From: Sipunculus nudus | Lineage: Eukaryota; Annelida; Sipuncula; Golfingiida; Sipunculidae | Assembly (NCBI GenBank): GCA_026874595.1 | Contig: JAPPUL010000095.1 | Span: forward strand, 1,736,001-1,800,000 | Reading direction: 5' to 3' | Length of the DNA stretch: 64,000 bases | In this document: positions 52,592 through 62,723 of the stretch, piece after piece | Layout: each line of letters opens with the position of its first letter | Position numbering within the stretch: the first letter of the stretch is position 1 | Made by a program: the position numbers and the translations under genes | The notes under the pieces: model-generated | What the model was told of the DNA's origin: nothing | Database searches by the model: none | The model's input: only the letters and a program-made list of their open reading frames with translations

Positions 52592-54248
52592 AGAAGTAAG
52601 GGCAGTAGTCACTTTACTAAATCTACTAATCATATTGTTATGTATAACTAATAGAGCTAAAGCTTTAAACGACGTAAAAACATTTTTACATTTTAGATAT
52701 CAAGAAAAGACAACAAAATTAAATAAGGATGGAACAAAGACTAAGAGTAGTGGATATTACTCAAAGGTGGAATTAAGACATAAAAGCGGTTTTAAAATAT
52801 TACTTGGCTTTGATGAGCGTATAAATATAGCCCCAAAGGCGATTAAAACTCGTTATAATTTTATAAGTTTGGGTTTATATTATAAAAGTAAAGGAGGGCT
52901 TTTAGACTATCTTGCGATAGGGGATTATATATTAAATATAGGCCAACATTTAGTATATGGCCAAGCGTATGGTAATTACGTATGGGATATAAGCAAACAC
53001 CCATTTAAGAAAAGAGATTATGGTATAAAAAGTTACGTATATCCAGGCTCCCTTGGTTCGCTACAAGGCATAGCGTTTAGGGTTAAATTAAATGGGTTTA
53101 AAATAACGCCATTTCTTTTTCTAAATATGCGCAAGCTGCCAACAAGCTATTTTTCAAAAGGGCATGTAAATATTAAATACAAAGACTTGATAACAACAAG
53201 CAGCTGGCGTTCAAATGGGAAGAAGAAGACGCATACCCATAATGAGATAGGGTATGGTATAAATGGTTTTTATGCTGGCAGGTGGTATAAAATTGGTCTA
53301 CTTGTAAGTTATGTAACCTTATCAGAAGGTCTTTACGCAAAGAAAAAAGAAGATAATATAGATGAGTATAGGGGAGAAAATCTTTTAAACGAGTCAATTT
53401 ATTTTGATATTTATCTATTAAACAGACTAATAAATATCTTTGGTGAGACTGCGCTATCAGCGTATAAGAATATTTTGTATAATAAATATGTAATAGGGCA
53501 TTCAACAGTTTTTGGAAGTATAATAAAGAGTAAATCACTATCCTATACACTTCAAATAAGATATATAAGCCCCGAATATCAAGCACCCCACGGGAGTGAA
53601 GTATTATATAAAAGGCGTGATGAGCTTGGGTTTTCAAATGGCATAAATATATATTTATTCAAGTCAAAACAAAGTAGTTTAGAGCTACAGTTTCTAGCAG
53701 ACATATCAAAGCCGGCGTCAAAGTTATATAATAGCGTATGGCATTACATGTTTGACTTTAGGCTTGAGTATAAGATATTAGAGAGTACGTATATAAGTTA
53801 TGTATTTGTTAATAGATATAAAGATTACTATAAAAGCTATAGGCTACGCAGGAAGCACCAGGTAAATGTAGTTAGTAAATTTTATAAGGGTATTGAGATA
53901 CGGTTTCGGTATGAGAATATATATTCGAAACGAGATGATGAGGTATTGGAGCATGAGGGTAATTTATTTTATATACAACTTAGTTTTATGAAGGAGCGAA
54001 AATATTTGTTATATGGCCGAGTAACGTTCTACAAGGCATTAGATTACGATGCAAGTCTTTATATATACGAAAGACATTTGTCGCGTTGGTATTTCCCGGT
54101 ACAAAGATTTCAGGGTATAGGAACGAAGTTTGATTTTATATTGAAGGGGTACGTAAGTAGTTTTGAATTTGGGATACGCTATAGTGCAGATAAAAGGACA
54201 GACAGATTATACAGTGCGTTGTATATTAATTTGCAATATAGGTTATGA
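52572..54248 (+). CDS. Outer-membrane beta-barrel protein paired with the HhH protein
   Basis: A 558-residue protein with its own signal peptide (about residues 10-31, ending NRAKA) and an all-beta pattern to a C-terminal aromatic/hydrophobic strand (YSALYINLQYRL), as in outer-membrane barrels. The stretch LAIGDYILNIGQHLVYGQAYG, then RDYGIKSYVYPGSLGSLQGIAF, resembles the barrel half of the large helix-hairpin-helix outer-membrane proteins of Bacteroidota/Chlorobiota, where HhH repeats and barrel are in one polypeptide. Here they are in two overlapping genes. Function unknown; DNA handling at the surface is an inference. Confidence 0.7.
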   Translation: MGLKRSKEVRAVVTLLNLLIILLCITNRAKALNDVKTFLHFRYQEKTTKLNKDGTKTKSSGYYSKVELRHKSGFKILLGFDERINIAPKAIKTRYNFISLGLYYKSKGGLLDYLAIGDYILNIGQHLVYGQAYGNYVWDISKHPFKKRDYGIKSYVYPGSLGSLQGIAFRVKLNGFKITPFLFLNMRKLPTSYFSKGHVNIKYKDLITTSSWRSNGKKKTHTHNEIGYGINGFYAGRWYKIGLLVSYVTLSEGLYAKKKEDNIDEYRGENLLNESIYFDIYLLNRLINIFGETALSAYKNILYNKYVIGHSTVFGSIIKSKSLSYTLQIRYISPEYQAPHGSEVLYKRRDELGFSNGINIYLFKSKQSSLELQFLADISKPASKLYNSVWHYMFDFRLEYKILESTYISYVFVNRYKDYYKSYRLRRKHQVNVVSKFYKGIEIRFRYENIYSKRDDEVLEHEGNLFYIQLSFMKERKYLLYGRVTFYKALDYDASLYIYERHLSRWYFPVQRFQGIGTKFDFILKGYVSSFEFGIRYSADKRTDRLYSALYINLQYRL

Positions 54249-54254
54249 TAAGTT

Positions 54255-55418
54255 ATGACTATAGTACAGCTAATAAGTCCAAGCAGAGTATCGGGAGCAG
54301 AAAAGTATGTACTTAGCTTGTCCAAAGAGCTAATGCGGCTGGGGCATAGGGTGGTGCTTATAGTAGATACGTTTAAGGGGAGAAGATTCATAGAGTATAT
54401 AAAAGGGGAGTTTTTATCAAGACAAAGCTCTAGTTATACTAATGGAGCGGGAGAGTTTAGCTTATTAGAATTTAAGTTTGGAGGGAAGTTAAATTACTTA
54501 TGCTATAAAAGGTTAAAAGAGGCGCTAAGCTGTTTGGGTGCTGATGTAATCCATACACATTTAAGCACAGCGAATTTATTTGGCATAGCAATTGGCAAAA
54601 AACTGAATATAGGAGTAGTAACAACAGCGCATGCGATATCAAAAGATAGTATATGGTATAAGTATAGCTATCGTTTTTGTGGGGGAGGTATTAGGCATGG
54701 TAGAGCTAGGCATGGTAGAAATAAGATAATCTGTGTATCAGATGCAGTATATAAATATCTTGAGTCATCAGGCATTCCATCAAATAATCTAGTAACTATT
54801 TTAAATGGGATAAGCTTAAATGAAGTTAAGCGAGTCACAACTGAATATATAAGTCGCAAGAGTCTAAAAATACCAAATGAAAACATATTATTTGGGGTGA
54901 TAGGACACTTATCGCATAAGAAAGGGCATAAACACCTACTTAGAGCATTTTCAAAAGTCAAGATAAAGAATAAGACATTATTAATAGTAGGAGAAGGTAG
55001 GGAGGAAGATAGATTAAAGAGGGAGAGTAAAGAGCTTGGAATATTTGGGAGTGTGGTATTCACAGGATTCATAATAAATGTTGAAGAAGTGTTAAAATTG
55101 TTAGACGTATATATATTGCCCTCGATAAAGGGAGAGGGTTTACCGCTGTCATTACTTGAGGCAATGAATAATGAGCTTGCGATAATAGCGAGTAAGATAT
55201 CAGGAGTAGAGGAAGTTTTAGAAGATGGAAAGAGCGGATATTTGGTATTACCCAAAAACGAGTGTGGTCTTATGGAAAAGATGGAAATCTTGGGTAAGGA
55301 TGTAGGTCTTAGGCAGCATTTTGGGCTGAATGCAAGGAAGAAGATAAGAAAGCTTAAACTGGATATAGAAAGTAATGCAAATATGGTTTTGAGTGAGTAT
55401 ATAAAAATGTCTACTTAA
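54255..55418 (+). CDS. GT4-family glycosyltransferase
   Basis: A 387-residue retaining glycosyltransferase with two Rossmann domains. N-terminal: VQLISPSRVSGAEKYVLSLSKEL near residue 4 and DVIHTHLSTAN near 96. C-terminal: VSDAVYKYL, TILNGIS near 192, IGHLSHKKGHKHLLRAF near 218, and the nucleotide-sugar signature PSIKGEGLPLSLLEAMNNELAIIAS near 293 with the E-x7-E pair. It lies 6 bp after the barrel gene and overlaps the convergent TonB-like gene by 8 bp. Acceptor unknown: lipopolysaccharide, glycolipid or protein. Confidence 0.92.
   Translation: MTIVQLISPSRVSGAEKYVLSLSKELMRLGHRVVLIVDTFKGRRFIEYIKGEFLSRQSSSYTNGAGEFSLLEFKFGGKLNYLCYKRLKEALSCLGADVIHTHLSTANLFGIAIGKKLNIGVVTTAHAISKDSIWYKYSYRFCGGGIRHGRARHGRNKIICVSDAVYKYLESSGIPSNNLVTILNGISLNEVKRVTTEYISRKSLKIPNENILFGVIGHLSHKKGHKHLLRAFSKVKIKNKTLLIVGEGREEDRLKRESKELGIFGSVVFTGFIINVEEVLKLLDVYILPSIKGEGLPLSLLEAMNNELAIIASKISGVEEVLEDGKSGYLVLPKNECGLMEKMEILGKDVGLRQHFGLNARKKIRKLKLDIESNANMVLSEYIKMST
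54693..54722 (+). repeat. 15-bp imperfect x2 duplication in the glycosyltransferase gene
   Basis: AGGCATGGTAGA occurs at 54693-54704 and 54708-54719, giving HGRARHGRNK between the two domains of the GT4 enzyme. Confidence 0.8.
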
Positions 55419-56493
55419 TTTTGACTTTTCCTCTAATGCTAACCTTCCCTTCAATAAGAATTTTGTCTGATTTTGAAATAGATGGAGGGAATATAGTAAA
55501 TATCATATGCAAATCTTTATATGAAAATCTGCTGGGAACTTTTTTAAGAGAGATAGAATTAAAAGTTTTTTGGACAGCAATAAACTGCATTTCAACGGAG
55601 CCATTATCAAGGAATCGAAAATCTTTTATTTTACCGGAGTTATGGAGGTTAAAGACAACGCTAATAGGAGTACTTATGTGCATAATTTTATTAGCAATAA
55701 GTTCAAGAGGAGCATATCGGTAAAACCATCTATTCCCAACGGTTTCAAGAATATATTGCATATAGTCCTTATGAGTAAACTCATCAAAGCCTTGAAAGGA
55801 GTATTTGGAATCAGCCCCATTTAAAGAGAGGTCAAAAGAGAAGTCCTGCCAGTCGTTAGGATTTCTAAGGTAAAGCGAGCTTGGAGGTTGGTAAATATAT
55901 TCTTTGAGGTGCCCTCGTTTTTGAAGCCATAAATCAGTTAAGCTTAAAGTTTTGTTTTTAGTCTCATCAAGCTTCTGGTTGGGGTTGGTGTTATTTAAAT
56001 CGTTGTCTAAATTATTTTTTATATGCTTGTATTGGCTCTTATTTTGAATGACAATATTGTTAGATTCCAGTGCTTGTATATTTGCTTTTATACTTTGCTT
56101 TTTCTTGTCAAAATGCTTTTTAGAGGGTTTTGAGGCAGAGTGGTTTATAGAAGAGGCGGGGGAATAATCTTGTTCTAAAAGGTTAGGGTTATTAATGAAG
56201 ACAAATCGGTTAAGCTTAGAGGAGGGGGTGTTATTTTGGTTATGCTGTTTTAGTTTGGGATTATGGTTTATGTTATTATTTTTGCTATTTTTACTAAAAC
56301 TTTTATAAGCAAGGGAATCACTCTTTACTGGGACGATATTATTGCTATTTGCAGGACTTGGTATTTGAGTAAAGATAATGCTAAGATGTAAAAACGTTGC
56401 GATAGAAAACTTATTAATTAAAGGGTGCTTAAAAGGTGCAAAAGATATAAGCCAAAGTATAAATATTGTTAAAAAGAAAAGCAAAACACTCAT
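55411..56493 (-). CDS. TonB-like envelope protein with two N-terminal membrane segments
   Basis: A 360-residue protein. Residues ~3-20 and ~25-45 are hydrophobic; residues 50-190 are a low-complexity Asn/Lys/Ser/Gln linker; the C-terminal ~110 residues resemble the TonB/TolA C-terminal fold (APLELIANKIMHISTPISVVFNLHNSGKIKDFRFLDNGS, split over two strands, then a helix VEMQFIAVQKTFNSI and a final strand DLHMIFTIFP). TonB normally has one membrane helix and a Pro-rich linker, so this is atypical. It converges with the GT4 gene (8-bp overlap). No exbBD genes are near. Confidence 0.55.
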   Translation of the reverse strand: MSVLLFFLTIFILWLISFAPFKHPLINKFSIATFLHLSIIFTQIPSPANSNNIVPVKSDSLAYKSFSKNSKNNNINHNPKLKQHNQNNTPSSKLNRFVFINNPNLLEQDYSPASSINHSASKPSKKHFDKKKQSIKANIQALESNNIVIQNKSQYKHIKNNLDNDLNNTNPNQKLDETKNKTLSLTDLWLQKRGHLKEYIYQPPSSLYLRNPNDWQDFSFDLSLNGADSKYSFQGFDEFTHKDYMQYILETVGNRWFYRYAPLELIANKIMHISTPISVVFNLHNSGKIKDFRFLDNGSVEMQFIAVQKTFNSISLKKVPSRFSYKDLHMIFTIFPPSISKSDKILIEGKVSIRGKVKIK

Positions 56494-56747
56494 AAATAAA
56501 ACTACCTGTATACATCTACCTTATAAAGTATCTAATAAATACAGTTCAGGCAAAAAAGATAGCTATAAAAAAGTGGAAGTAATATAAGTAATATTATAAA
56601 ATCTAACACATATAAATTCCAAATAGTAGATTAAAAAATAGTAGATTAAAGAGGATTAAAGAATAAAAATCAAAGACAAGATAATATAAATAAGCTAAAT
56701 AAAATATATAAGATTTCTATATACGAAAGAAGGAAGAAGGAGAAAAT

Positions 56748-58451
56748 GTGAAAAAGAAGAAATATCTAGTAACATCAGCCTTACCCTATGCAAATGGGAG
56801 TATACATATAGGGCACGTAGCGGGAGCCTACTTACCAGCAGATATATTTGTAAGATACAGTAGGATGTGCGGTCATGATGTACTATACATATGCGGAACA
56901 GACGAACATGGCGTACCGATAACGATAAAAGCAAGCCAAGAGGGCAAAAGCCCCCAAGAAGTAGTTAATTATTATAATAAGGAGATAGGCGAGAGTTTTA
57001 AAAGACTAGACATAAAGTTTGATAATTTTTCGGGGACCTCAAAAGAAATACACCATAAAAAGAGTAAAGAGTTTTTCCTAGAATTAAAGAAGAATGGATA
57101 TATAAGAGAAAAAGAGAGTAAAGAATATTACTGTCAAAATGATAAAATGTTCCTACCGGATAGGTTCATAATGGGAGGCTGTCCATCCTGTGGTTTTGCA
57201 AGTGCACGAGGCGATGAATGTCCAAGTTGCGGCAAATGGCTTGAAGCGGATAATTTACTAGATCCGAGGTGTAAGTTATGTAATACTAGACCTATAAAGA
57301 AGGAGACAAAACATTGGTATCTGCGGCTTGAAAAGTTTAGTGATAGATTAAAGGAATGGATAACGAAGAAGGATTATTTACGCGGGAGCGTAAGACAAAG
57401 TGCGTTATCATGGATAAATGAAGGGCTTGGGGAACGAGCGATAACGCGAGATTTAGAATGGGGAGTTAAGCTGCCACTTAGCGTATCAGGAGGCGAGAGT
57501 AAGGTATTATATGTATGGTTTGATGCGCCGATAGGGTATATATCCTCGACAATGGAGTGGTCGGAGAAGGAGGGTAAACCTGAGGGGTGGAAAGAATATT
57601 GGTTTGACAAAGAATGTAAACTAGTACATTTCATAGGTAAAGATAATATACCGTTTCATATAATAGTGTGGCCGTCGCTTTTGCTGGGTCAGAATATGGG
57701 TTATATATTGCCTCACGACGTTCCAGCCAACGAACATCTTACAATAGAAGGCAAGAAGCTATCAACGAGCGAAGGGAACGTAGTATGGGTAGATGATTTT
57801 CTTGAGTATTTCCCAAAAGATATGTTAAGATACTATCTAGCAGCCCAAGCTCCAGAGAAGAAGGATGCAGATTTTTCGTGGAAGTCCTTCCAAAGTAAGA
57901 TAAATAAAGATTTAAATGATACATTAGGCAATTTTATAAACCGAGCATTAAGCTTCATAAATAAGAATTTTGAAGGTATAATACCTAAATATAGAGGAGA
58001 GATAAAAGATTTTGCAGAAGATAAAGAAGTGCTTAAGGAGTTAGAAGAGATACCTAAGAAGGTATCTTTGTTGTTATCGAATTTCGGGGTACGAGATGGG
58101 ATATTTGAAGTAATAAGGCTTGCGCAAGTAGGGAATAGATATTTTGACCTAACAAAGCCTTGGGTACTACAAAAGACATCTAAAGAGCGCTGTGGAGATG
58201 TTTTGAATGTATCAGTATTAATAATTAAGGTACTGGGAGCTTTATTGTATCCGTTTATGCCAGGCACAGCATTACGAATATGGGGCTTTCTAGGAGAAGA
58301 GCAGAGTATACTAAAAAAGCTTATTTGGGATGATATAAGTAAAATGAGGGAGGATGGAGGAGGGGAGGTAGGAGCTATTGAGAATTTATTTAGACGAGTT
58401 GAGGATAAGGAAGTGGATAAGCTACTTAATTTAAATAAACGAGGGGAATGA
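56748..58451 (+). CDS. metG: Methionyl-tRNA synthetase
   Basis: A 567-residue class I synthetase. HIGH motif in YANGSIHIGHV near residue 16; zinc knuckle region CPSCGFASARGDECPSCGKW near residues 145-165 with further CKLC; the KMSKS-type loop reads KKLSTSEGN near residue 337; the anticodon-binding helical domain follows. There is no C-terminal EMAP/tRNA-binding domain, so it is the short form. Start is GTG with AGGAG upstream (a nearby ATG would run into a stop at once). The next gene starts inside its stop codon (ATGA). Confidence 0.97.
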   Translation: MKKKKYLVTSALPYANGSIHIGHVAGAYLPADIFVRYSRMCGHDVLYICGTDEHGVPITIKASQEGKSPQEVVNYYNKEIGESFKRLDIKFDNFSGTSKEIHHKKSKEFFLELKKNGYIREKESKEYYCQNDKMFLPDRFIMGGCPSCGFASARGDECPSCGKWLEADNLLDPRCKLCNTRPIKKETKHWYLRLEKFSDRLKEWITKKDYLRGSVRQSALSWINEGLGERAITRDLEWGVKLPLSVSGGESKVLYVWFDAPIGYISSTMEWSEKEGKPEGWKEYWFDKECKLVHFIGKDNIPFHIIVWPSLLLGQNMGYILPHDVPANEHLTIEGKKLSTSEGNVVWVDDFLEYFPKDMLRYYLAAQAPEKKDADFSWKSFQSKINKDLNDTLGNFINRALSFINKNFEGIIPKYRGEIKDFAEDKEVLKELEEIPKKVSLLLSNFGVRDGIFEVIRLAQVGNRYFDLTKPWVLQKTSKERCGDVLNVSVLIIKVLGALLYPFMPGTALRIWGFLGEEQSILKKLIWDDISKMREDGGGEVGAIENLFRRVEDKEVDKLLNLNKRGE

Positions 58452-59935
58452 TAATGCTTAAAATAGTTAAGATAAAAATACTTGTTATTCTACTGGTTAT
58501 GAGTATAGGTATAAAAGTAGGTGTAGGACAGATAAAGAAGCATAATGAGAACGCACATAAGCTATTGCAAAGCAGGCAATATGATAAAGTTATAAAATAT
58601 CTTTCTCAAGTTAAAAAGAAGTATTATAACCATCTAACTTATTATATGCTAGGGGAATCATATAGACTAAATCATAAATATAAACATGCAATTAAGTATT
58701 ATAAGGAGAGTGTCAAGCTTTTTACTAAACCTAATTCTGAAGTACTTAAGAAACATAAAGCACTAATTTATTCAGGACTTGGGTTTGTATATGCAAAACT
58801 TGGCAAATCAGATCTTGCAATAAAATATTATTTAAATGGCCTTGAGTATGTAAAAGATAGTGTAATACTCTTTACGAACATAGGTCAAAATTATCTAAGA
58901 TTAAAGGATTACAAAAATGCCTTACAATACTTTACGAAAGCCTTAGAGATAGAAGAAAATCATATAAATGCTTTAAAGGGAGTAGGAAGGAGTTATTTTG
59001 CACTTGGGAAATATAAGGAATCTATTTTTATTTATAATAAGCTAAAAGAGATAAATCCAAATGATAAAGATGCCTATTTTGGGCTTGGCTATAATTTAAA
59101 CAAGCTAAAAGAGAGTATTTTATCGAAAAAGATGTTTGCAAAAGCATTTTATATATCTGGCAATTATGAAAAGAGTATTAATTATATTAGAGGTATAAAA
59201 AGTTATGAGGATGATAAGGAATTATATATAATCCTTATAAGTTCAAATATGTATCTTATGAGATATAAAGAGGCAGAGCTTCTTATTAAGGAAGGATTAA
59301 ATAAGTATAGAGGGAGTGAAGATTTTATATTTCTTGAGGGGCAGCTTGCCTTTTTGCGCAAACGGTATAAAGAAGCTTTAGAAAAGATACAAAAAGGCCT
59401 TAAAAAGTTCCCAGACAGTCATAAACTATATGTTTTAAGGGGACATAGCTATTTAGAGCTTAAAGAAAAGGAAAAGGCAATAAACTCATATAATGAAGCA
59501 CTTAAGTTAAAGGAGGATGATGTTGCAACACGAGAGCGGCTTGCACATCTTTATAGGCAGGATGGCAAACATAATCTTGAATTTTATCATCAAGGGGTAG
59601 TATATTTTTTCACAGGAGATTACAAACAGTCTGGACATGTTTTGGGCTGGGTTGATAAGAATAAGTTTAAATATAAGAGCGGATTATATTATTATGAAGG
59701 CATGGTAAAATGGGCCCTTAATGATACTAGGAAAGCAGTTGAAAAATTCTTGTTATCAGTTAAAGAAGATCCAAGTTATTATCTTGCCTATATGGCCTTA
59801 GCGCGTGCCTATAGCAGCTTAAAACAAAATTATAAAGCGCTCTCATTGTTATCTGATTACAACAACAAAAACCCTAAATCGAAATATAAAGCAAAGATTA
59901 ATATACTATATAAAGAATTAAGTAAAGACAAATAG
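58448..59935 (+). CDS. Exported TPR-repeat protein coupled to metG
   Basis: A 495-residue protein with a basic/hydrophobic N-terminus (about residues 5-25, signal peptide or anchor) and about eleven TPR units over the rest (for example HKYKHAIKYYKESVKLF, YKNALQYFTKALEIEENH, EKAINSYNEALKLKEDD). Its ATG overlaps the metG stop codon (ATGA), so it is translated from the metG mRNA. The combination with a tRNA synthetase has no obvious functional logic. Probably periplasmic scaffold; partner unknown. Confidence 0.75.
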   Translation: MIMLKIVKIKILVILLVMSIGIKVGVGQIKKHNENAHKLLQSRQYDKVIKYLSQVKKKYYNHLTYYMLGESYRLNHKYKHAIKYYKESVKLFTKPNSEVLKKHKALIYSGLGFVYAKLGKSDLAIKYYLNGLEYVKDSVILFTNIGQNYLRLKDYKNALQYFTKALEIEENHINALKGVGRSYFALGKYKESIFIYNKLKEINPNDKDAYFGLGYNLNKLKESILSKKMFAKAFYISGNYEKSINYIRGIKSYEDDKELYIILISSNMYLMRYKEAELLIKEGLNKYRGSEDFIFLEGQLAFLRKRYKEALEKIQKGLKKFPDSHKLYVLRGHSYLELKEKEKAINSYNEALKLKEDDVATRERLAHLYRQDGKHNLEFYHQGVVYFFTGDYKQSGHVLGWVDKNKFKYKSGLYYYEGMVKWALNDTRKAVEKFLLSVKEDPSYYLAYMALARAYSSLKQNYKALSLLSDYNNKNPKSKYKAKINILYKELSKDK

Positions 59936-59992
59936 GCTTTTATTTGTATTGTGCTAATATCTTTATTTTTTTTCCTTTAATGTTCTTTACCT

Positions 59993-62605
59993 TTATCTTC
60001 CGCAACAGTTTTTGTATTTCTTGCCGCTTCCGCATATACAAGGACTATTGCGACCTATTTTAGTACTTTTTTTAATGGTCGTCGTTGTCGTATTTTGTTT
60101 TGTAAGAGTAGCTTGTTTTGAGCTTTGTTTGTATATGTCTTGGGCAGAGAATTGTTCTACACTTTGGTGTACGGTTTCAAAAGCTGAATCTAATTCTTTG
60201 TCTATTATAGTTTCGTCGACTATCTTTTGCGTAACCTCTACCTTGAACATAAACTCAAGTGCTTCCTCAATTATAAGCATCTTTAAATCTTTAAAAAGAG
60301 CAGAGCCTTCTAATTTATATTCAGTCAAAGGATTTCTTTCAGCATATGCCCTAAGATGAATACCTTCTTTCATAGTATCCATATTATATAAATGATCTTT
60401 CCATTTACTGTCTATGGCATAAAGCATTATATATTGTTCAAGTTCAGGCATAGTCTCCTCACCAAGACTCTTTTGTCTTTCTTTATACCCTTCTTCTATT
60501 CGCTTTGTTAAATAATTAATTAACTCTTCTTTCTTTGGCGATTTTAATATATCATCATCTATTTCTATATTAAACTTGTTTTTAGCCCAACTGATTAAAG
60601 ATTGTATATCCTCTTCTGGTAGAATCTTTGCCTCAAAACTACTTACAGTGTTATCTACCAAAGTCTTTAACATTGATAATATTTCATTATGTAAATTATC
60701 TTTTTGAAGCACCTTTTTGCGCAAACGATATATGTATTGCCTTTGCGAGTTCATTACATCATCATATTCAAGCAGATATTTTCTTATCTCAAAATTACGT
60801 GCCTCAACCTTCTTTTGTGCATTTGCAATAGCTTTGGTAATCCATGGATGCTCAATCTCCTGTCCCTCTGTCATTCCCATTCTTTGCATGAGACTGCCTA
60901 TTCTTCCAGAACCAAAAAGTCTCATTAGATCATCTTCTAAGGAAAGGTAAAATCTTGATGAACCAACGTCTCCTTGGCGGCCTGACCTGCCGCGTAACTG
61001 ATTATCAATTCGTCTTGCCTCATGTCGTTCCGTTCCGATTATGTGTAGACCCCCAGCCTCAAGAACTCCCTCTCCAAGTTTTATATCAGTACCTCGTCCA
61101 GCCATGTTTGTGGCTATCGTTACTGCAGACCTTTGTCCCCCATGTGCAACCACATTTGCTTCCATATCATGAAATTTTGCATTTAGTATATTATGTGGAA
61201 TCCCTTCTCTTTTAAGCGCTTTAGACAGTTGTTCGTTTTTCTCTATTGAAATTGTCCCTGCAAGCACAGGTTGCCCTTTTTTGTGGCATTCTTTTATCTC
61301 TTGTACTATTGCTGCTACCTTTTCTTTTTCGGTTCTGTATATCTTGTCAGGATAATCTATTCGTCTTATTGGTTTATTTGATGGGATTACCACCACTCCA
61401 AGTTTATATATTTTATAAAATTCTTCTGCTTCAGTCTCTGCCGTCCCCGTCATTCCTGCAAGCTTATCATACATCCTAAAATAATTTTGAAATGTTATGG
61501 ATGCAAGAGTTTGGCTTTCTTGCTCTATTGTTACTCGCTCTTTTGCTTCTAGTGCCTGATGTAGTCCATCACTATATCTTCTTCCTTCCATTTTCCGTCC
61601 TGTATGCTCATCTATTATGACTACCTTTCCTCCATCTATTATATAGTCTATATCTCGTTTAAAGACTATATGCGCTTTCAAGGCCTGGTTTACGTGATGC
61701 ACAAGCGCTATATTTTTATTGCCATATAAGTTATCAACTCCCAAAAGCTTTTCTACTTTTGCTGTGCCATCCTCTGATAAAACTACATTTTTATCCTTCT
61801 CTTCATGCTGATAGTCCCCACTACCTGCTTTCCATTTACCATCTTCGCCTTTCGCTGCTGGCTTTAGTCTTGGGATTATCTTATCTATTTTATAATATAA
61901 TTCAGTTGACTCCTCAGCAGGTCCAGATATTATTAGCGGGGTCCTGGACTCGTCTATAAGTATTGAGTCTACCTCGTCTATTATTGCATAATTATGTCCT
62001 CTTTGTACCTGTCCAAGTTCGTGTTCTACCATATTGTCTCGTAGATAGTCAAATCCAAACTCATTGTTTGTTCCGTAGGTTATGTCTGCTTCGTATGCCG
62101 CTCGCCTTTCGCTTCCTTTTAAGTTATGTTGGATTGCTCCTACTCTAAGACCTAGAAATTCGTATATTGGTCCCATCCATTCAGCATCGCGTTTTGCAAG
62201 ATAATCATTTACTGTGATTATATGCACTCCACCCTCTGATAACGCTTCTAGGTATGCAGGGAGAGTTGCAACTAGGGTCTTACCTTCTCCGGTTTTCATC
62301 TCTACTATCTTTCCTTCGAATAAAACCATTCCCCCTATTAGTTGTACATCAAAATGTCTTAGCCCCAATGTCCTAATTGATGCCTCTCTGACCACTGCAA
62401 ACGCTTCTGGAAGCAAGTCTGCAGAACTTGATATTCCTTCTTTTAATCTATTTTTAAATTCTAATGTCTTACTTTTAAGTTGGGCATCACTTAAAGTCTT
62501 TATCTCATCCTCAAGAGCGTTTATCTTTTCTACTGTGCTTTTATAACCTTTTAGTATCCTTTCATTTTGACTCCCAAATATCGCTTTTAGTAGTCTTCCC
62601 AACAT
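59993..62605 (-). CDS. secA: Preprotein translocase ATPase SecA
   Basis: An 870-residue motor that drives proteins through SecYEG. Features: [19 protein letters not shown] (Walker A) near residue 90, [18 protein letters not shown] (DEAD-like box) near 210, the preprotein cross-linking domain, [25 protein letters not shown] near 505, [15 protein letters not shown] near 535, the helical scaffold, and a C-terminal zinc motif [13 protein letters not shown] that binds SecB/ribosomes. Complete and of normal length. It stands alone, convergent with the TPR gene. Confidence 0.98.
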   Translation of the reverse strand: MLGRLLKAIFGSQNERILKGYKSTVEKINALEDEIKTLSDAQLKSKTLEFKNRLKEGISSSADLLPEAFAVVREASIRTLGLRHFDVQLIGGMVLFEGKIVEMKTGEGKTLVATLPAYLEALSEGGVHIITVNDYLAKRDAEWMGPIYEFLGLRVGAIQHNLKGSERRAAYEADITYGTNNEFGFDYLRDNMVEHELGQVQRGHNYAIIDEVDSILIDESRTPLIISGPAEESTELYYKIDKIIPRLKPAAKGEDGKWKAGSGDYQHEEKDKNVVLSEDGTAKVEKLLGVDNLYGNKNIALVHHVNQALKAHIVFKRDIDYIIDGGKVVIIDEHTGRKMEGRRYSDGLHQALEAKERVTIEQESQTLASITFQNYFRMYDKLAGMTGTAETEAEEFYKIYKLGVVVIPSNKPIRRIDYPDKIYRTEKEKVAAIVQEIKECHKKGQPVLAGTISIEKNEQLSKALKREGIPHNILNAKFHDMEANVVAHGGQRSAVTIATNMAGRGTDIKLGEGVLEAGGLHIIGTERHEARRIDNQLRGRSGRQGDVGSSRFYLSLEDDLMRLFGSGRIGSLMQRMGMTEGQEIEHPWITKAIANAQKKVEARNFEIRKYLLEYDDVMNSQRQYIYRLRKKVLQKDNLHNEILSMLKTLVDNTVSSFEAKILPEEDIQSLISWAKNKFNIEIDDDILKSPKKEELINYLTKRIEEGYKERQKSLGEETMPELEQYIMLYAIDSKWKDHLYNMDTMKEGIHLRAYAERNPLTEYKLEGSALFKDLKMLIIEEALEFMFKVEVTQKIVDETIIDKELDSAFETVHQSVEQFSAQDIYKQSSKQATLTKQNTTTTTIKKSTKIGRNSPCICGSGKKYKNCCGR

Positions 62606-62723
62606 TAATTATGCCTCCGTATTTAGTCTATCAAACTTATATAATAAATATTCTATCAAAAAGCAAACAAGCTATTTAATTATCTGAATTCTTTATATCT
62701 CTTCTCTTGTACTTTGTCTTTTC

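Noticed and set aside
51248-54248. Possible frameshift splitting one HhH-barrel gene
   Set aside because: The second frame has its own signal peptide and ATG, and the first ends with a normal helical tail, so two genes are more likely than one broken gene.
59928-59947. Terminator after the TPR gene (ACAAATA/TATTTGT stem)
   Set aside because: Only 7 AT-rich base pairs and no T-run; too weak to call.
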